Shown here piece by piece: positions 1 to 5,371 of a stretch of 5,371 nucleotides of DNA. The translations under genes and the position numbers were made by a program. The notes under the pieces were generated by a model. The model saw nothing but the letters and a program-made list of their open reading frames with translations. It was not told the origin of the DNA and did no database searches. Each line of letters opens with the position of its first letter. The stretch's first letter is position 1. The DNA is from Candidatus Omnitrophota bacterium (GTDB lineage Bacteria > Omnitrophota > Koll11 > Gygaellales > Profunditerraquicolaceae): the NCBI GenBank assembly GCA_026387515.1, contig JAPLLP010000101.1:1-5371 (forward strand), read 5' to 3'.

Positions 1-881
1 TGCACACCCCGGTAATGCTGGGGGAGATTTTAGAGTATTTAGATCTGGCTCCAGGTAAGACTATCGTAGATGCCACGGTGGGGACTGCCGGTCATGCTGT
101 AGAGGTGCTTAAAAAAATAACCCCCGGAGGTAGGCTTATCGGCATAGACCGCGATGAGGATGCCTTGGCCATTGCCAGAAGTAGGCTTGAGGCTTTTAGT
201 GATTCATTCAGCCTATGTTATGGCAGTTTCTCAGATATAGATATTATTTTAAAAAAATGCGGTATTTCAAAGGTTAACGGTATTTTATTTGACCTGGGAG
301 TTTCTTCTCTGCAACTAGACAACCCCCAGAGGGGTTTTAGCTTCAATAAAGAGGGCCCCTTAGATATGCGTATGGATAAAAATAGTTATATCTCTGCGTA
401 TGACCTGATGAATAACCTTAATGAGCAGGAGATCTCCGCTATCCTCTGGAATTTTGGCCAGGAGAGATGGCACAGGCGTATTGCCCGCCTTTTGGTCCGG
501 GAGAGAGAAAAGCAGCCCATTGTCACTACTTCGCAATTATCTGATATTATTTCTCGGGCTATTCCTTATAAATATAAGCACCAGCGTATCCATCCGGCAA
601 CCAGGACCTTTCAGGCGGTACGCATAGCGGTAAACAGGGAATTAGAATCTTTAGAAAGTGCCATCACTAAATCCGTAGACCTGCTTAAGAAAGGCGGCAG
701 GATCTGCGTAATATCTTTTCACTCGCTTGAGGACCGTATAGTAAAATGGAGATTTCGCGAGTTCGCCGCCAAAGGGCTTTTGCACATTGTCACGCCTAAA
801 CCACTGGTTCCTTCCTGGCAAGAGGAAAAGGAGAATCCTTCTAGCCGTTCAAGTAAGCTGCGGGTGGCCGAGAGGTTATAG
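1..881 (+). CDS. rsmH: 16S rRNA (cytosine(1402)-N(4))-methyltransferase RsmH (MraW), 5' end at window edge
   Basis: RsmH transfers a methyl group from S-adenosylmethionine to N4 of C1402 in the decoding centre of 16S rRNA, in the cytoplasm. Recognised family signatures, numbered from the ATG at 15, are: DATVGTAGHA (19-28, SAM-binding motif I), GIDRDEDAL (43-51), LFDLGVSSLQLD (91-102), RGFSF and GPLDMRMD (106-121), HPATRTFQAVRIAVN (193-207), VISFHSLEDRIVK (232-244), and a C-terminal SRSSKLRVAERL (277-288). The ATG at 15 is not the true start: the frame stays open to the edge and reads H-T-P-V before it, matching the conserved N-terminal H-x-P-V of the family. Bases 1-2 are TG, so the first codon could be an NTG start clipped by one base, giving about 293 residues, close to the usual 300-315. 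The stop is TAG at 879-881, followed one base later by ftsL. Motif I has A-G-H-A where G-G-H-S is usual. Confidence 0.96.
   Translation, partial: HTPVMLGEILEYLDLAPGKTIVDATVGTAGHAVEVLKKITPGGRLIGIDRDEDALAIARSRLEAFSDSFSLCYGSFSDIDIILKKCGISKVNGILFDLGVSSLQLDNPQRGFSFNKEGPLDMRMDKNSYISAYDLMNNLNEQEISAILWNFGQERWHRRIARLLVREREKQPIVTTSQLSDIISRAIPYKYKHQRIHPATRTFQAVRIAVNRELESLESAITKSVDLLKKGGRICVISFHSLEDRIVKWRFREFAAKGLLHIVTPKPLVPSWQEEKENPSSRSSKLRVAERL
870..875 (+). promoter_or_regulatory. Shine-Dalgarno for the ftsL-like gene
   Basis: GAGAGG lies inside the last codons of rsmH, with a 7-nt spacer (876-882) before the ATG at 883. The GAGG core complements the 16S anti-SD. It supports initiation at 883 rather than at an upstream ATG in the same frame (787), which would sit deep inside rsmH. 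This is the clearest ribosome binding site in the window. Confidence 0.6.
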
Positions 882-882
882 T

Positions 883-1251
883 ATGAGATTATCAAAATTC
901 CTAATATTGGTATTTTTCTTCACCCTGGTATCGCTTTTATATGTATTCCAGCAGACGGAGATTATCCGCCTGGCGTACCTGGAGCAAAAGCGCCAGACCG
1001 TATTCCAGGTGCTTTTAGACAAAAATACCGTATTGCAGTACAATATTAAAAAGAGCGCTTCTTTGATACGGATAGGCAGCAGGATCTCCAGGGATGGGGA
1101 TTTCCAGATGCCTAACAGCTATCAATTCGTGAGGCTAAAGCGTTCCGAGCAACAGCCAAGGATAATCACGCGCCTGTTCAATAGGCCTAATGTCTTCTCG
1201 CGTATTTTCGCGGTCAAGAGAGAAGCAGAAGCATATACTATAAATCCTTAA
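883..1251 (+). CDS. ftsL: FtsL-like cell division protein (small bitopic membrane protein)
   Basis: This encodes 122 residues, with a short cytoplasmic N-terminus (M-R-L-S-K), one strongly hydrophobic segment at about residues 6-22, then a helical, heptad-like stretch rich in Q, E, K, L and I at about 25-65. The rest is a basic, apparently non-coiled tail containing several R/K residues and ending Y-T-I-N-P. This architecture, the size and the position between rsmH and the division PBP gene match FtsL. FtsL forms a periplasmic coiled coil with FtsB/DivIC and activates the FtsW-FtsI septal synthase. FtsL sequences are poorly conserved, so the name rests on topology and gene order rather than on a signature motif. 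The start at 883 was chosen because it has a Shine-Dalgarno, leaves one base after rsmH, and puts the membrane segment at the N-terminus. Extending the frame back to 787 would add 32 arginine- and tryptophan-containing residues encoded over rsmH. The stop is TAA at 1249-1251. Confidence 0.82.
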   Translation: MRLSKFLILVFFFTLVSLLYVFQQTEIIRLAYLEQKRQTVFQVLLDKNTVLQYNIKKSASLIRIGSRISRDGDFQMPNSYQFVRLKRSEQQPRIITRLFNRPNVFSRIFAVKREAEAYTINP

Positions 1252-1254
1252 CTT

Positions 1255-2985
1255 GTGCATATCAGCGACTACCACCGCCGCTTCAATGCGGTATTCTTCC
1301 TAGTCCTCTTATTCTTTTTTTTCTGCATCGTCCGGCTTTCCTTTATCCAGTTCTTCCGCGGCCACTATCTGGCCAGTGTAGCAAAAAAACAACAGAATCT
1401 CTTTGTGGAATTGGAGCCGCGCCGGGGCGCTATCTTGGACGCGAATCTCAAGCCCCAGGCCGTGAATATTTTAGTTGATTCTCTTTATGCCTCAAGCAGC
1501 GAGATAGCGGACAAGTTTAAACCGGGGCTTATCAGGCAGCTTATGCCGATATTGGGGGTGGATTATAATTATCTTAAGGATAGATTATACCGCGATAAAT
1601 CTTTTGTATGGTTAGCGCGTAAAATAACCCCGGAGCAGAGCGAGGCGCTGAAGCAACTCAAGGTAAAGGGCCTTGATTTTATAAAAGAGAGCAAGCGTTG
1701 TTATCCCAACGGATATCTTGCCAGCCATATCTTAGGGTTCGCCGGTCTGGATAATGCAGGCCTGGAGGGCCTGGAGCTATATTATAATAAATATTTGAAG
1801 GGTGAGCCCGGGTGGACTTTTGTTTTAAGGGACGCGCGCCAGAAAAAATTAGATCTCTCGGACAGGGTGCTTTTACCTAAAGACGGGTACAACCTTATTT
1901 TGACTATTGATGAGGTGATCCAGTATATAGCCGAGAGGGAACTGGACAAGGCTTTTCGCGAGCATCACGCCAAGGGTGCTAGCATCGTGGTGATGGATCC
2001 CCATACAGGGTCTATCCTGGCCATGGCTAACCGGCAGACATATGATTTAAACGAATATTCATCCTCCGGACAGGATGCCCGGCGTAACCGTGCCATTTGC
2101 GATATGTTTGAGCCGGGTTCGGTATTTAAGATAGTAACTTGTTCGGCAGCGCTGGAAGAAAGAAAGGTCAAGGAGAGCGACAGGTTTTTTTGCGAGAACG
2201 GGGCCTGGCCGGTGGCAGGCCATATCCTGCATGACCATCAGCCGCATGGCTGGCTTACCTTTGCCGAGGTGATCGAAGAGTCCAGTAATATCGGCACAGT
2301 CAAGGTGGCCCAGATACTGGGGCAGGAATTAGTCTATAAATACGCGCGGCTTTTTGGTTTTGGGTCCAAAACCGGCATTGACTTTCCGGGTGAGATCGGG
2401 GGGATGTTAAGACAGGTTAGATTCTGGTCTAAGACATCTATCACCGCGGTGCCGATGGGACAGGAAGTGGCAGTTACGGCTTTGCAATTAGTAAACGCCA
2501 TCTCTGTTATCGCTAACGGCGGACAGCTGATGAAGCCCTACATGGTAAGCGAAGTAAGGGATAAATACGGTGAACCGATCAAAAAATTTTCTCCCCAATT
2601 AATACGCAAGGTAATTTCAGTAGATACTGCGAACAGGGTTAAGGTTATTTTGAAGGTGGCAGTGGAGAGCGGTACGGGGAAAATGGCTAAGATCGCGGGT
2701 TACTCCGCGGCAGGCAAGACCGGCACCGCCCAGAAATTAGAGCCTAACGGGGCTTACTCGCACAATAAATTTACCGCCTCATTCATCGGTTTTGCCCCGG
2801 TAGAAGACCCGGTGATAGCGGTGGCAGTGGTGTTGGATGAGCCGCACCCCTATTATTTCGGCGGGGTGGTTTCTGCCCCGGTGTTTAAAAGAGTCTGCGC
2901 GGACGTCTTACGCTATCTAAGGGTAAAAGAGACTACTCCTACTGGCCCAGTGCTTAATTTAAATGAAGCTAACCCAGCTGATTAA
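1255..2985 (+). CDS. ftsI: Class B penicillin-binding protein, septal peptidoglycan transpeptidase (FtsI/PbpB type)
   Basis: The 576-residue protein is predicted to form peptide crosslinks in septal peptidoglycan, working with the FtsW glycosyltransferase. It has a short cytoplasmic N-terminus and one transmembrane anchor (about 12-32, phenylalanine-rich). The PBP dimer/pedestal domain follows (about 50-200), with R-R-G-A-I-L-D (56-62) and Y-P-N-G-Y-L-A-S-H-I-L-G-F (150-162). The transpeptidase domain (about 215-555) has all three active-site motifs: S289-V-F-K292 with the nucleophilic serine, S343-S-N345, and K488-T-G-T-A-Q493. Length is close to E. coli FtsI (588), and there are no PASTA repeats after the transpeptidase domain, unlike SpoVD and many Gram-positive PBPs. 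The GTG at 1255 is the first possible start after the in-frame TAA that ends ftsL, and no methionine follows before the membrane segment. No Shine-Dalgarno is visible, so initiation may depend on ribosomes terminating at ftsL. The 3' end overlaps murE by 23 nt. Paralogous elongation PBPs (PBP2) are less likely because of the dcw context. Confidence 0.95.
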   Translation: MHISDYHRRFNAVFFLVLLFFFFCIVRLSFIQFFRGHYLASVAKKQQNLFVELEPRRGAILDANLKPQAVNILVDSLYASSSEIADKFKPGLIRQLMPILGVDYNYLKDRLYRDKSFVWLARKITPEQSEALKQLKVKGLDFIKESKRCYPNGYLASHILGFAGLDNAGLEGLELYYNKYLKGEPGWTFVLRDARQKKLDLSDRVLLPKDGYNLILTIDEVIQYIAERELDKAFREHHAKGASIVVMDPHTGSILAMANRQTYDLNEYSSSGQDARRNRAICDMFEPGSVFKIVTCSAALEERKVKESDRFFCENGAWPVAGHILHDHQPHGWLTFAEVIEESSNIGTVKVAQILGQELVYKYARLFGFGSKTGIDFPGEIGGMLRQVRFWSKTSITAVPMGQEVAVTALQLVNAISVIANGGQLMKPYMVSEVRDKYGEPIKKFSPQLIRKVISVDTANRVKVILKVAVESGTGKMAKIAGYSAAGKTGTAQKLEPNGAYSHNKFTASFIGFAPVEDPVIAVAVVLDEPHPYYFGGVVSAPVFKRVCADVLRYLRVKETTPTGPVLNLNEANPAD

Positions 2986-4432
2986 GGTCTTAGGGAAGAA
3001 TTTAAGCGCCCCGGCTTCCGGCGATTTCGAGGTCCAGGGTATTGCCTGTGATTCCCAAAAAGTAGGGCAGGATTTTGTCTTTGTGGCCATAAGAGGGGTG
3101 AACTTCGACGGGCACAAGTTTATTGATGAAGCCATAAAAAGAGGAGCGCGCTTTGTAGTAGTCCAGCGTCCGGTCTCTGCTTCTGGAAACCGCGATAAGG
3201 GAGTAATGTTCGTTGAGGTTGAAGATACAAGGAAGGCGCTCGCAGACCTAGCGGCGTTTTTTTACGGTGAGCCTTCTAAGAAACTCAAGGTTATCGGCGT
3301 TACCGGCACCAACGGTAAGACCACGATCTCGTATTTATTGGAAGCTATTCTAAAGAGGGCCGGTTTTATCCCGGCAGTAGTGGGGACCGTTAATTACCGG
3401 TTTCGGGATAAAATCATTGTTGCCAAAAATACTACTCCTGGGCCGCTTGAACTTCAGGCGTTGTTCTCCGACATGCTTAAAGAGAAGGTGGACTATGCGG
3501 CTATGGAGGTTTCTTCACACGCGCTGGATCAAAAGCGCGTTGAGGGTATAAATTTTTGCGCCGCGGTATTTACTAATTTAACCCAGGATCACCTGGACTA
3601 TCATGGTACTTTAGAAGGATATTTCTTGGCCAAGCTAAAGCTGTTCCAGGGCCTTAGCGGCAGCTCGCGCGCCATAGTGAATATCGACGACCCTTATGGC
3701 CTCAGAATAAAAGGCCTTACTCTGGCAAAATTTGTGGGATATTCGATAGATAATCCGGCAGAGGTCAGGGCTATTGATTTAGAATGTGGCATTACTGATA
3801 CGAAATTTAAAGTAAAGGCCAAAAGACAAACCCTCTCTTTGCGCAGCCGGTTGATCGGTAAGCATAATGTCTATAATATATTGGCAGCGGTGGCGTTTAG
3901 CCTGAAAGAAGGCATAGAGGCGAAGGTTATAAAGGAGGCGATAGAAGATTTTGTTTTTGTCCCGGGCAGGCTGGAAAGGATAGATGCCCGTGCGGGATTC
4001 TCGGTATTTGTGGATTATGCGCATACGCCGGATGCGCTCTATAACGTGCTTACGGCATTACGCCAGGTTTCCTTGGGAGGCAGGATAATTGCGGTTTTTG
4101 GTTGCGGTGGCGACCGCGATAAGGGTAAAAGACCTAAAATGGGCCAGATTGCCTCCGAGCTAGCAGATTACGTTTTTATCACTAGCGATAATCCGCGCTC
4201 GGAGGCCCCGGAGGCGATCATCTCCGATATCCAGAAAGGGATTACAAAAGACAATTATACGACAGAAGCAGACCGCCGTCAGGCAATAGAAAGGGCTTTG
4301 CAATCAGCTAAAAGCGGAGATATTGTGCTGGTGGCAGGGAAAGGCCACGAGGATTACCAGATATTTAAAGATAAAACCATTCATTTTAGCGATCAAGAGG
4401 TAGTGAGGGAATGTTTAAGGTTGAAGATTTAG
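2963..4432 (+). CDS. murE: UDP-N-acetylmuramoyl-L-alanyl-D-glutamate--2,6-diaminopimelate ligase (MurE)
   Basis: MurE adds the third stem-peptide residue to UDP-MurNAc-L-Ala-D-Glu using ATP, in the cytoplasm. The 489 residues have the three Mur ligase domains. The N-terminal UDP-binding domain (about 1-100) includes C-D-S-Q and F-D-G-H. The central ATPase domain has the P-loop G-T-N-G-K-T (115-120), N-T-T-P (156-159), E-V-S-S-H-A-L (182-188), N-L-T-Q-D-H-L-D-Y-H-G (205-215) and K224, aligned with the carbamylated lysine of E. coli MurE. The C-terminal domain (about 333-489) has G-R-L-E (335-338), D-Y-A-H-T-P-D-A-L (351-359), D409-N-P-R412 and G-K-G-H-E (459-463). DNPR is the established specificity signature for meso-diaminopimelate; lysine-adding enzymes differ there. 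The ATG at 2963 gives the normal MurE N-terminus (M-K-L-x-x-L), so the 23-nt overlap with the PBP gene is real, and the next in-frame methionine is far inside the first domain. No convincing Shine-Dalgarno precedes it, suggesting coupling. Length is typical. Confidence 0.97.
   Translation: MKLTQLIKVLGKNLSAPASGDFEVQGIACDSQKVGQDFVFVAIRGVNFDGHKFIDEAIKRGARFVVVQRPVSASGNRDKGVMFVEVEDTRKALADLAAFFYGEPSKKLKVIGVTGTNGKTTISYLLEAILKRAGFIPAVVGTVNYRFRDKIIVAKNTTPGPLELQALFSDMLKEKVDYAAMEVSSHALDQKRVEGINFCAAVFTNLTQDHLDYHGTLEGYFLAKLKLFQGLSGSSRAIVNIDDPYGLRIKGLTLAKFVGYSIDNPAEVRAIDLECGITDTKFKVKAKRQTLSLRSRLIGKHNVYNILAAVAFSLKEGIEAKVIKEAIEDFVFVPGRLERIDARAGFSVFVDYAHTPDALYNVLTALRQVSLGGRIIAVFGCGGDRDKGKRPKMGQIASELADYVFITSDNPRSEAPEAIISDIQKGITKDNYTTEADRRQAIERALQSAKSGDIVLVAGKGHEDYQIFKDKTIHFSDQEVVRECLRLKI
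4395..4400 (+). promoter_or_regulatory. Candidate Shine-Dalgarno for murF
   Basis: AAGAGG lies inside the end of murE with a 10-nt spacer to the ATG at 4411. A second GAGG at 4405-4408 is only 2 nt from the ATG and probably too close to work. The site supports murF starting at 4411, with a 22-nt overlap. Confidence 0.4.
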
Positions 4433-5371
4433 TAAGGGCTACTAAAGGTACGCTCCTGCGCGGTAATTTGGCCGATGCCGTTAAAGGTATCTCTATAGAT
4501 TCCCGCAGTATCGGGAGGTCTTTTGCCTTTATTGCCATAAAGGGTGATAATTTTGACGGCCATGATTTTGTTGCCCAGGCGATAGCAAGGGGAGCAAGGG
4601 CGGTAATCATAAAGCCATCTCCTGCCACGGCGCGTTTGATAAGTTCGCATCCGGGAATTTCTTTTATCGCAGTCAGGGATACCGTTAGGGCATTGGGGGA
4701 TATAGCAAGTTTCCACCGGGCAAGATTTAATATCCCGGTGATCTGTGTTACGGGCTCTTCGGGAAAAACTACTGTCAAAGAAATGGTCGCCCATGTGTTG
4801 GGGCTTAAGTTTAACGTGCTTAAGAATGAGGGGACCAAGAATAATCATATCGGGGTGCCGCTTACTCTTTTAAGGATTTCGCCTAGACATAAGGCAGTGG
4901 TTTTGGAGATAGGTACCAACCACTTTGGCGAAGTGAGGAATCTGGCTTCTATCGCCAGGCCCAATATAGGCATTATCACTAATATAGGGCCGGCGCATCT
5001 TGGGTATTTTAAGACCTTGGCCGGTGTTTATATTGAGAAGGTAACGCTTCTGGATTGCCTGGATGAACCGCGCATCGCGGTATTGAACGCGGATGATTAT
5101 TTCTTGAGTAAAAGATTGCCCCGGAGAGAAACTCGCGCTTTTTCACTGGGGTTTGCTATCCATAAGAAAAGCGATTTTTCCGCCTCCCAAATAAAACTTA
5201 AAACTAAGTCTGCGGAGTTTGTCTTGAACAAAAGGCACCGTTATATTCTGCCCAACCCGGGTATGCAGAATATATATAACGCGCTCTCGGCAATAACGGT
5301 GGCCAGGATCTTTGGCCTGGGACATCAAGATATTGCCGCGCGCCTGTCAGATTTTATCCTTCCCCCGGGGC
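4411..5371 (+). CDS. murF: UDP-N-acetylmuramoyl-tripeptide--D-alanyl-D-alanine ligase (MurF), 3' truncated by window
   Basis: MurF joins D-Ala-D-Ala to the UDP-MurNAc-tripeptide using ATP, completing the cytoplasmic pentapeptide precursor. The frame is open from the ATG to the right edge (320 codons plus one base). MurF is usually about 450-470 residues, so most of the C-terminal domain is missing. The N-terminal domain has A-T-K-G (10-13), I-D-S-R (29-32) and K-G-D-N-F-D-G-H-D-F (44-53). The ATPase domain has the P-loop T-G-S-S-G-K-T-T (114-121) followed by V-K-E-M, then N-N-H-I-G-V-P-L-T-L-L (144-154), which separates MurF from MurE. Next come E-I-G-T-N-H-F-G-E (166-174), T-N-I-G-P-A-H-L (190-197), and K210 in the position of the carbamylated lysine. 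N-I-Y-N-A-L-S-A (287-294) is also typical. Departures from consensus are G198 in place of the common glutamate after A-H-L, and Q286 where histidine is common. The start overlaps murE by 22 nt. The D-Ala-D-Ala ligase gene is not in the window but often lies further downstream in dcw clusters. Confidence 0.95.
   Translation, partial: MFKVEDLVRATKGTLLRGNLADAVKGISIDSRSIGRSFAFIAIKGDNFDGHDFVAQAIARGARAVIIKPSPATARLISSHPGISFIAVRDTVRALGDIASFHRARFNIPVICVTGSSGKTTVKEMVAHVLGLKFNVLKNEGTKNNHIGVPLTLLRISPRHKAVVLEIGTNHFGEVRNLASIARPNIGIITNIGPAHLGYFKTLAGVYIEKVTLLDCLDEPRIAVLNADDYFLSKRLPRRETRAFSLGFAIHKKSDFSASQIKLKTKSAEFVLNKRHRYILPNPGMQNIYNALSAITVARIFGLGHQDIAARLSDFILPPG

Noticed and set aside
321..338. Terminator-like hairpin AACCCC-CAGA-GGGGTT followed by TT
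   Set aside because: It lies inside rsmH, where it encodes the conserved D-N-P-Q-R-G-F-S-F stretch. The T run is only four bases, two of them in the stem, so protein conservation explains it.
421..627. 68-codon + strand open frame inside rsmH
   Set aside because: It is out of frame with a gene carrying strong RsmH motifs throughout, has no ribosome binding site argument, and its translation resembles no protein family.
787..882. Upstream extension of the ftsL-like protein to the ATG at 787
   Set aside because: It would overlap the conserved C-terminus of RsmH by 95 nt and add an arginine-rich leader before the membrane segment. The ATG at 883 has a better Shine-Dalgarno and spacing.
1965..2247. 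Two overlapping minus-strand open frames opposite the PBP transpeptidase domain
   Set aside because: They are antisense shadows of a strongly conserved coding region, with no recognisable product.
2356..2373. Perfect 8-bp inverted repeat GGTTTTGG / CCAAAACC with a 2-nt spacer
   Set aside because: It is inside the PBP gene and encodes the ordinary F-G-F-G-S-K-T-G segment of the transpeptidase domain. No U tract follows on either strand, and no second copy was seen in the window.
2442..2451. 10-bp palindrome CACCGCGGTG
   Set aside because: A single short palindrome in coding sequence, expected by chance and without supporting context.
3779..4024. Minus-strand open frame opposite murE
   Set aside because: It is antisense to well-conserved MurE sequence; the translation shows no family features.
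3065..4620. Similarity between the N-terminal parts of MurE and MurF (A-I-x-G-x-N-F-D-G-H and A-I-x-R-G-A-R) as a recent duplication
   Set aside because: The resemblance is the known ancient homology of Mur ligase N-terminal domains. The nucleotide sequences differ too much for a recent tandem duplication.
4386..4848. Two long minus-strand open frames (139 and 150 codons) opposite the start of murF
   Set aside because: The + strand here carries the murE C-terminus and the murF N-terminal domain and P-loop. The antisense frames are shadows and could mislead annotation, because murF itself is unterminated in this window.
5143..5328. Minus-strand 61-codon open frame near the right edge
   Set aside because: It is antisense to the murF reading frame, with no supporting signal.

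Overview
The window is a compact, single-strand piece of the division and cell wall (dcw) cluster. In order, all on the + strand, it holds rsmH (mraW; 5' end at the window edge), an ftsL-like gene, a class B penicillin-binding protein (ftsI/pbpB type), murE, and the first 320 codons of murF, which runs off the right edge. The order rsmH-ftsL-ftsI-murE-murF is the classical dcw order of many bacteria. Every gene was identified from family motifs read directly in the translation.

Layout: positions 1-881 encode the 16S rRNA methyltransferase RsmH. One base separates it from ftsL (883-1251), and three bases separate ftsL from the PBP gene (1255-2985). The PBP gene then overlaps murE (2963-4432) by 23 nt, and murE overlaps murF (4411 to the edge) by 22 nt. 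No intergenic region is large enough for an ordinary promoter or terminator, so the block looks like one transcriptional unit, probably with translational coupling at each junction. No RNA gene, mobile element, CRISPR array, repeat family or intrinsic terminator was found.

How the genes work together: MurE and MurF carry out the third amino-acid addition and the D-Ala-D-Ala addition of the cytoplasmic peptidoglycan precursor pathway. The class B PBP crosslinks the finished product at the septum. FtsL is a small bitopic divisome protein that in known systems helps control septal synthesis. RsmH modifies the ribosomal decoding centre and travels with this cluster in most bacteria. MurE carries the DNPR motif, so the third stem-peptide residue is predicted to be meso-diaminopimelate. 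The PBP has no C-terminal PASTA repeats. Together these fit a diderm, Gram-negative-type bacterium. The overall feel of the proteins (short FtsL, moderate base composition, dense overlaps) resembles uncultivated lineages such as Omnitrophota, but that is an impression from memory and cannot be confirmed here.

I do not see an undescribed system in this window. It is conserved housekeeping sequence. The points worth a second look are at gene boundaries (an RsmH start clipped at the edge, ftsL and the PBP in the same frame separated by one stop codon, a GTG start without a Shine-Dalgarno) and at a few substitutions in normally conserved motifs of RsmH and MurF.
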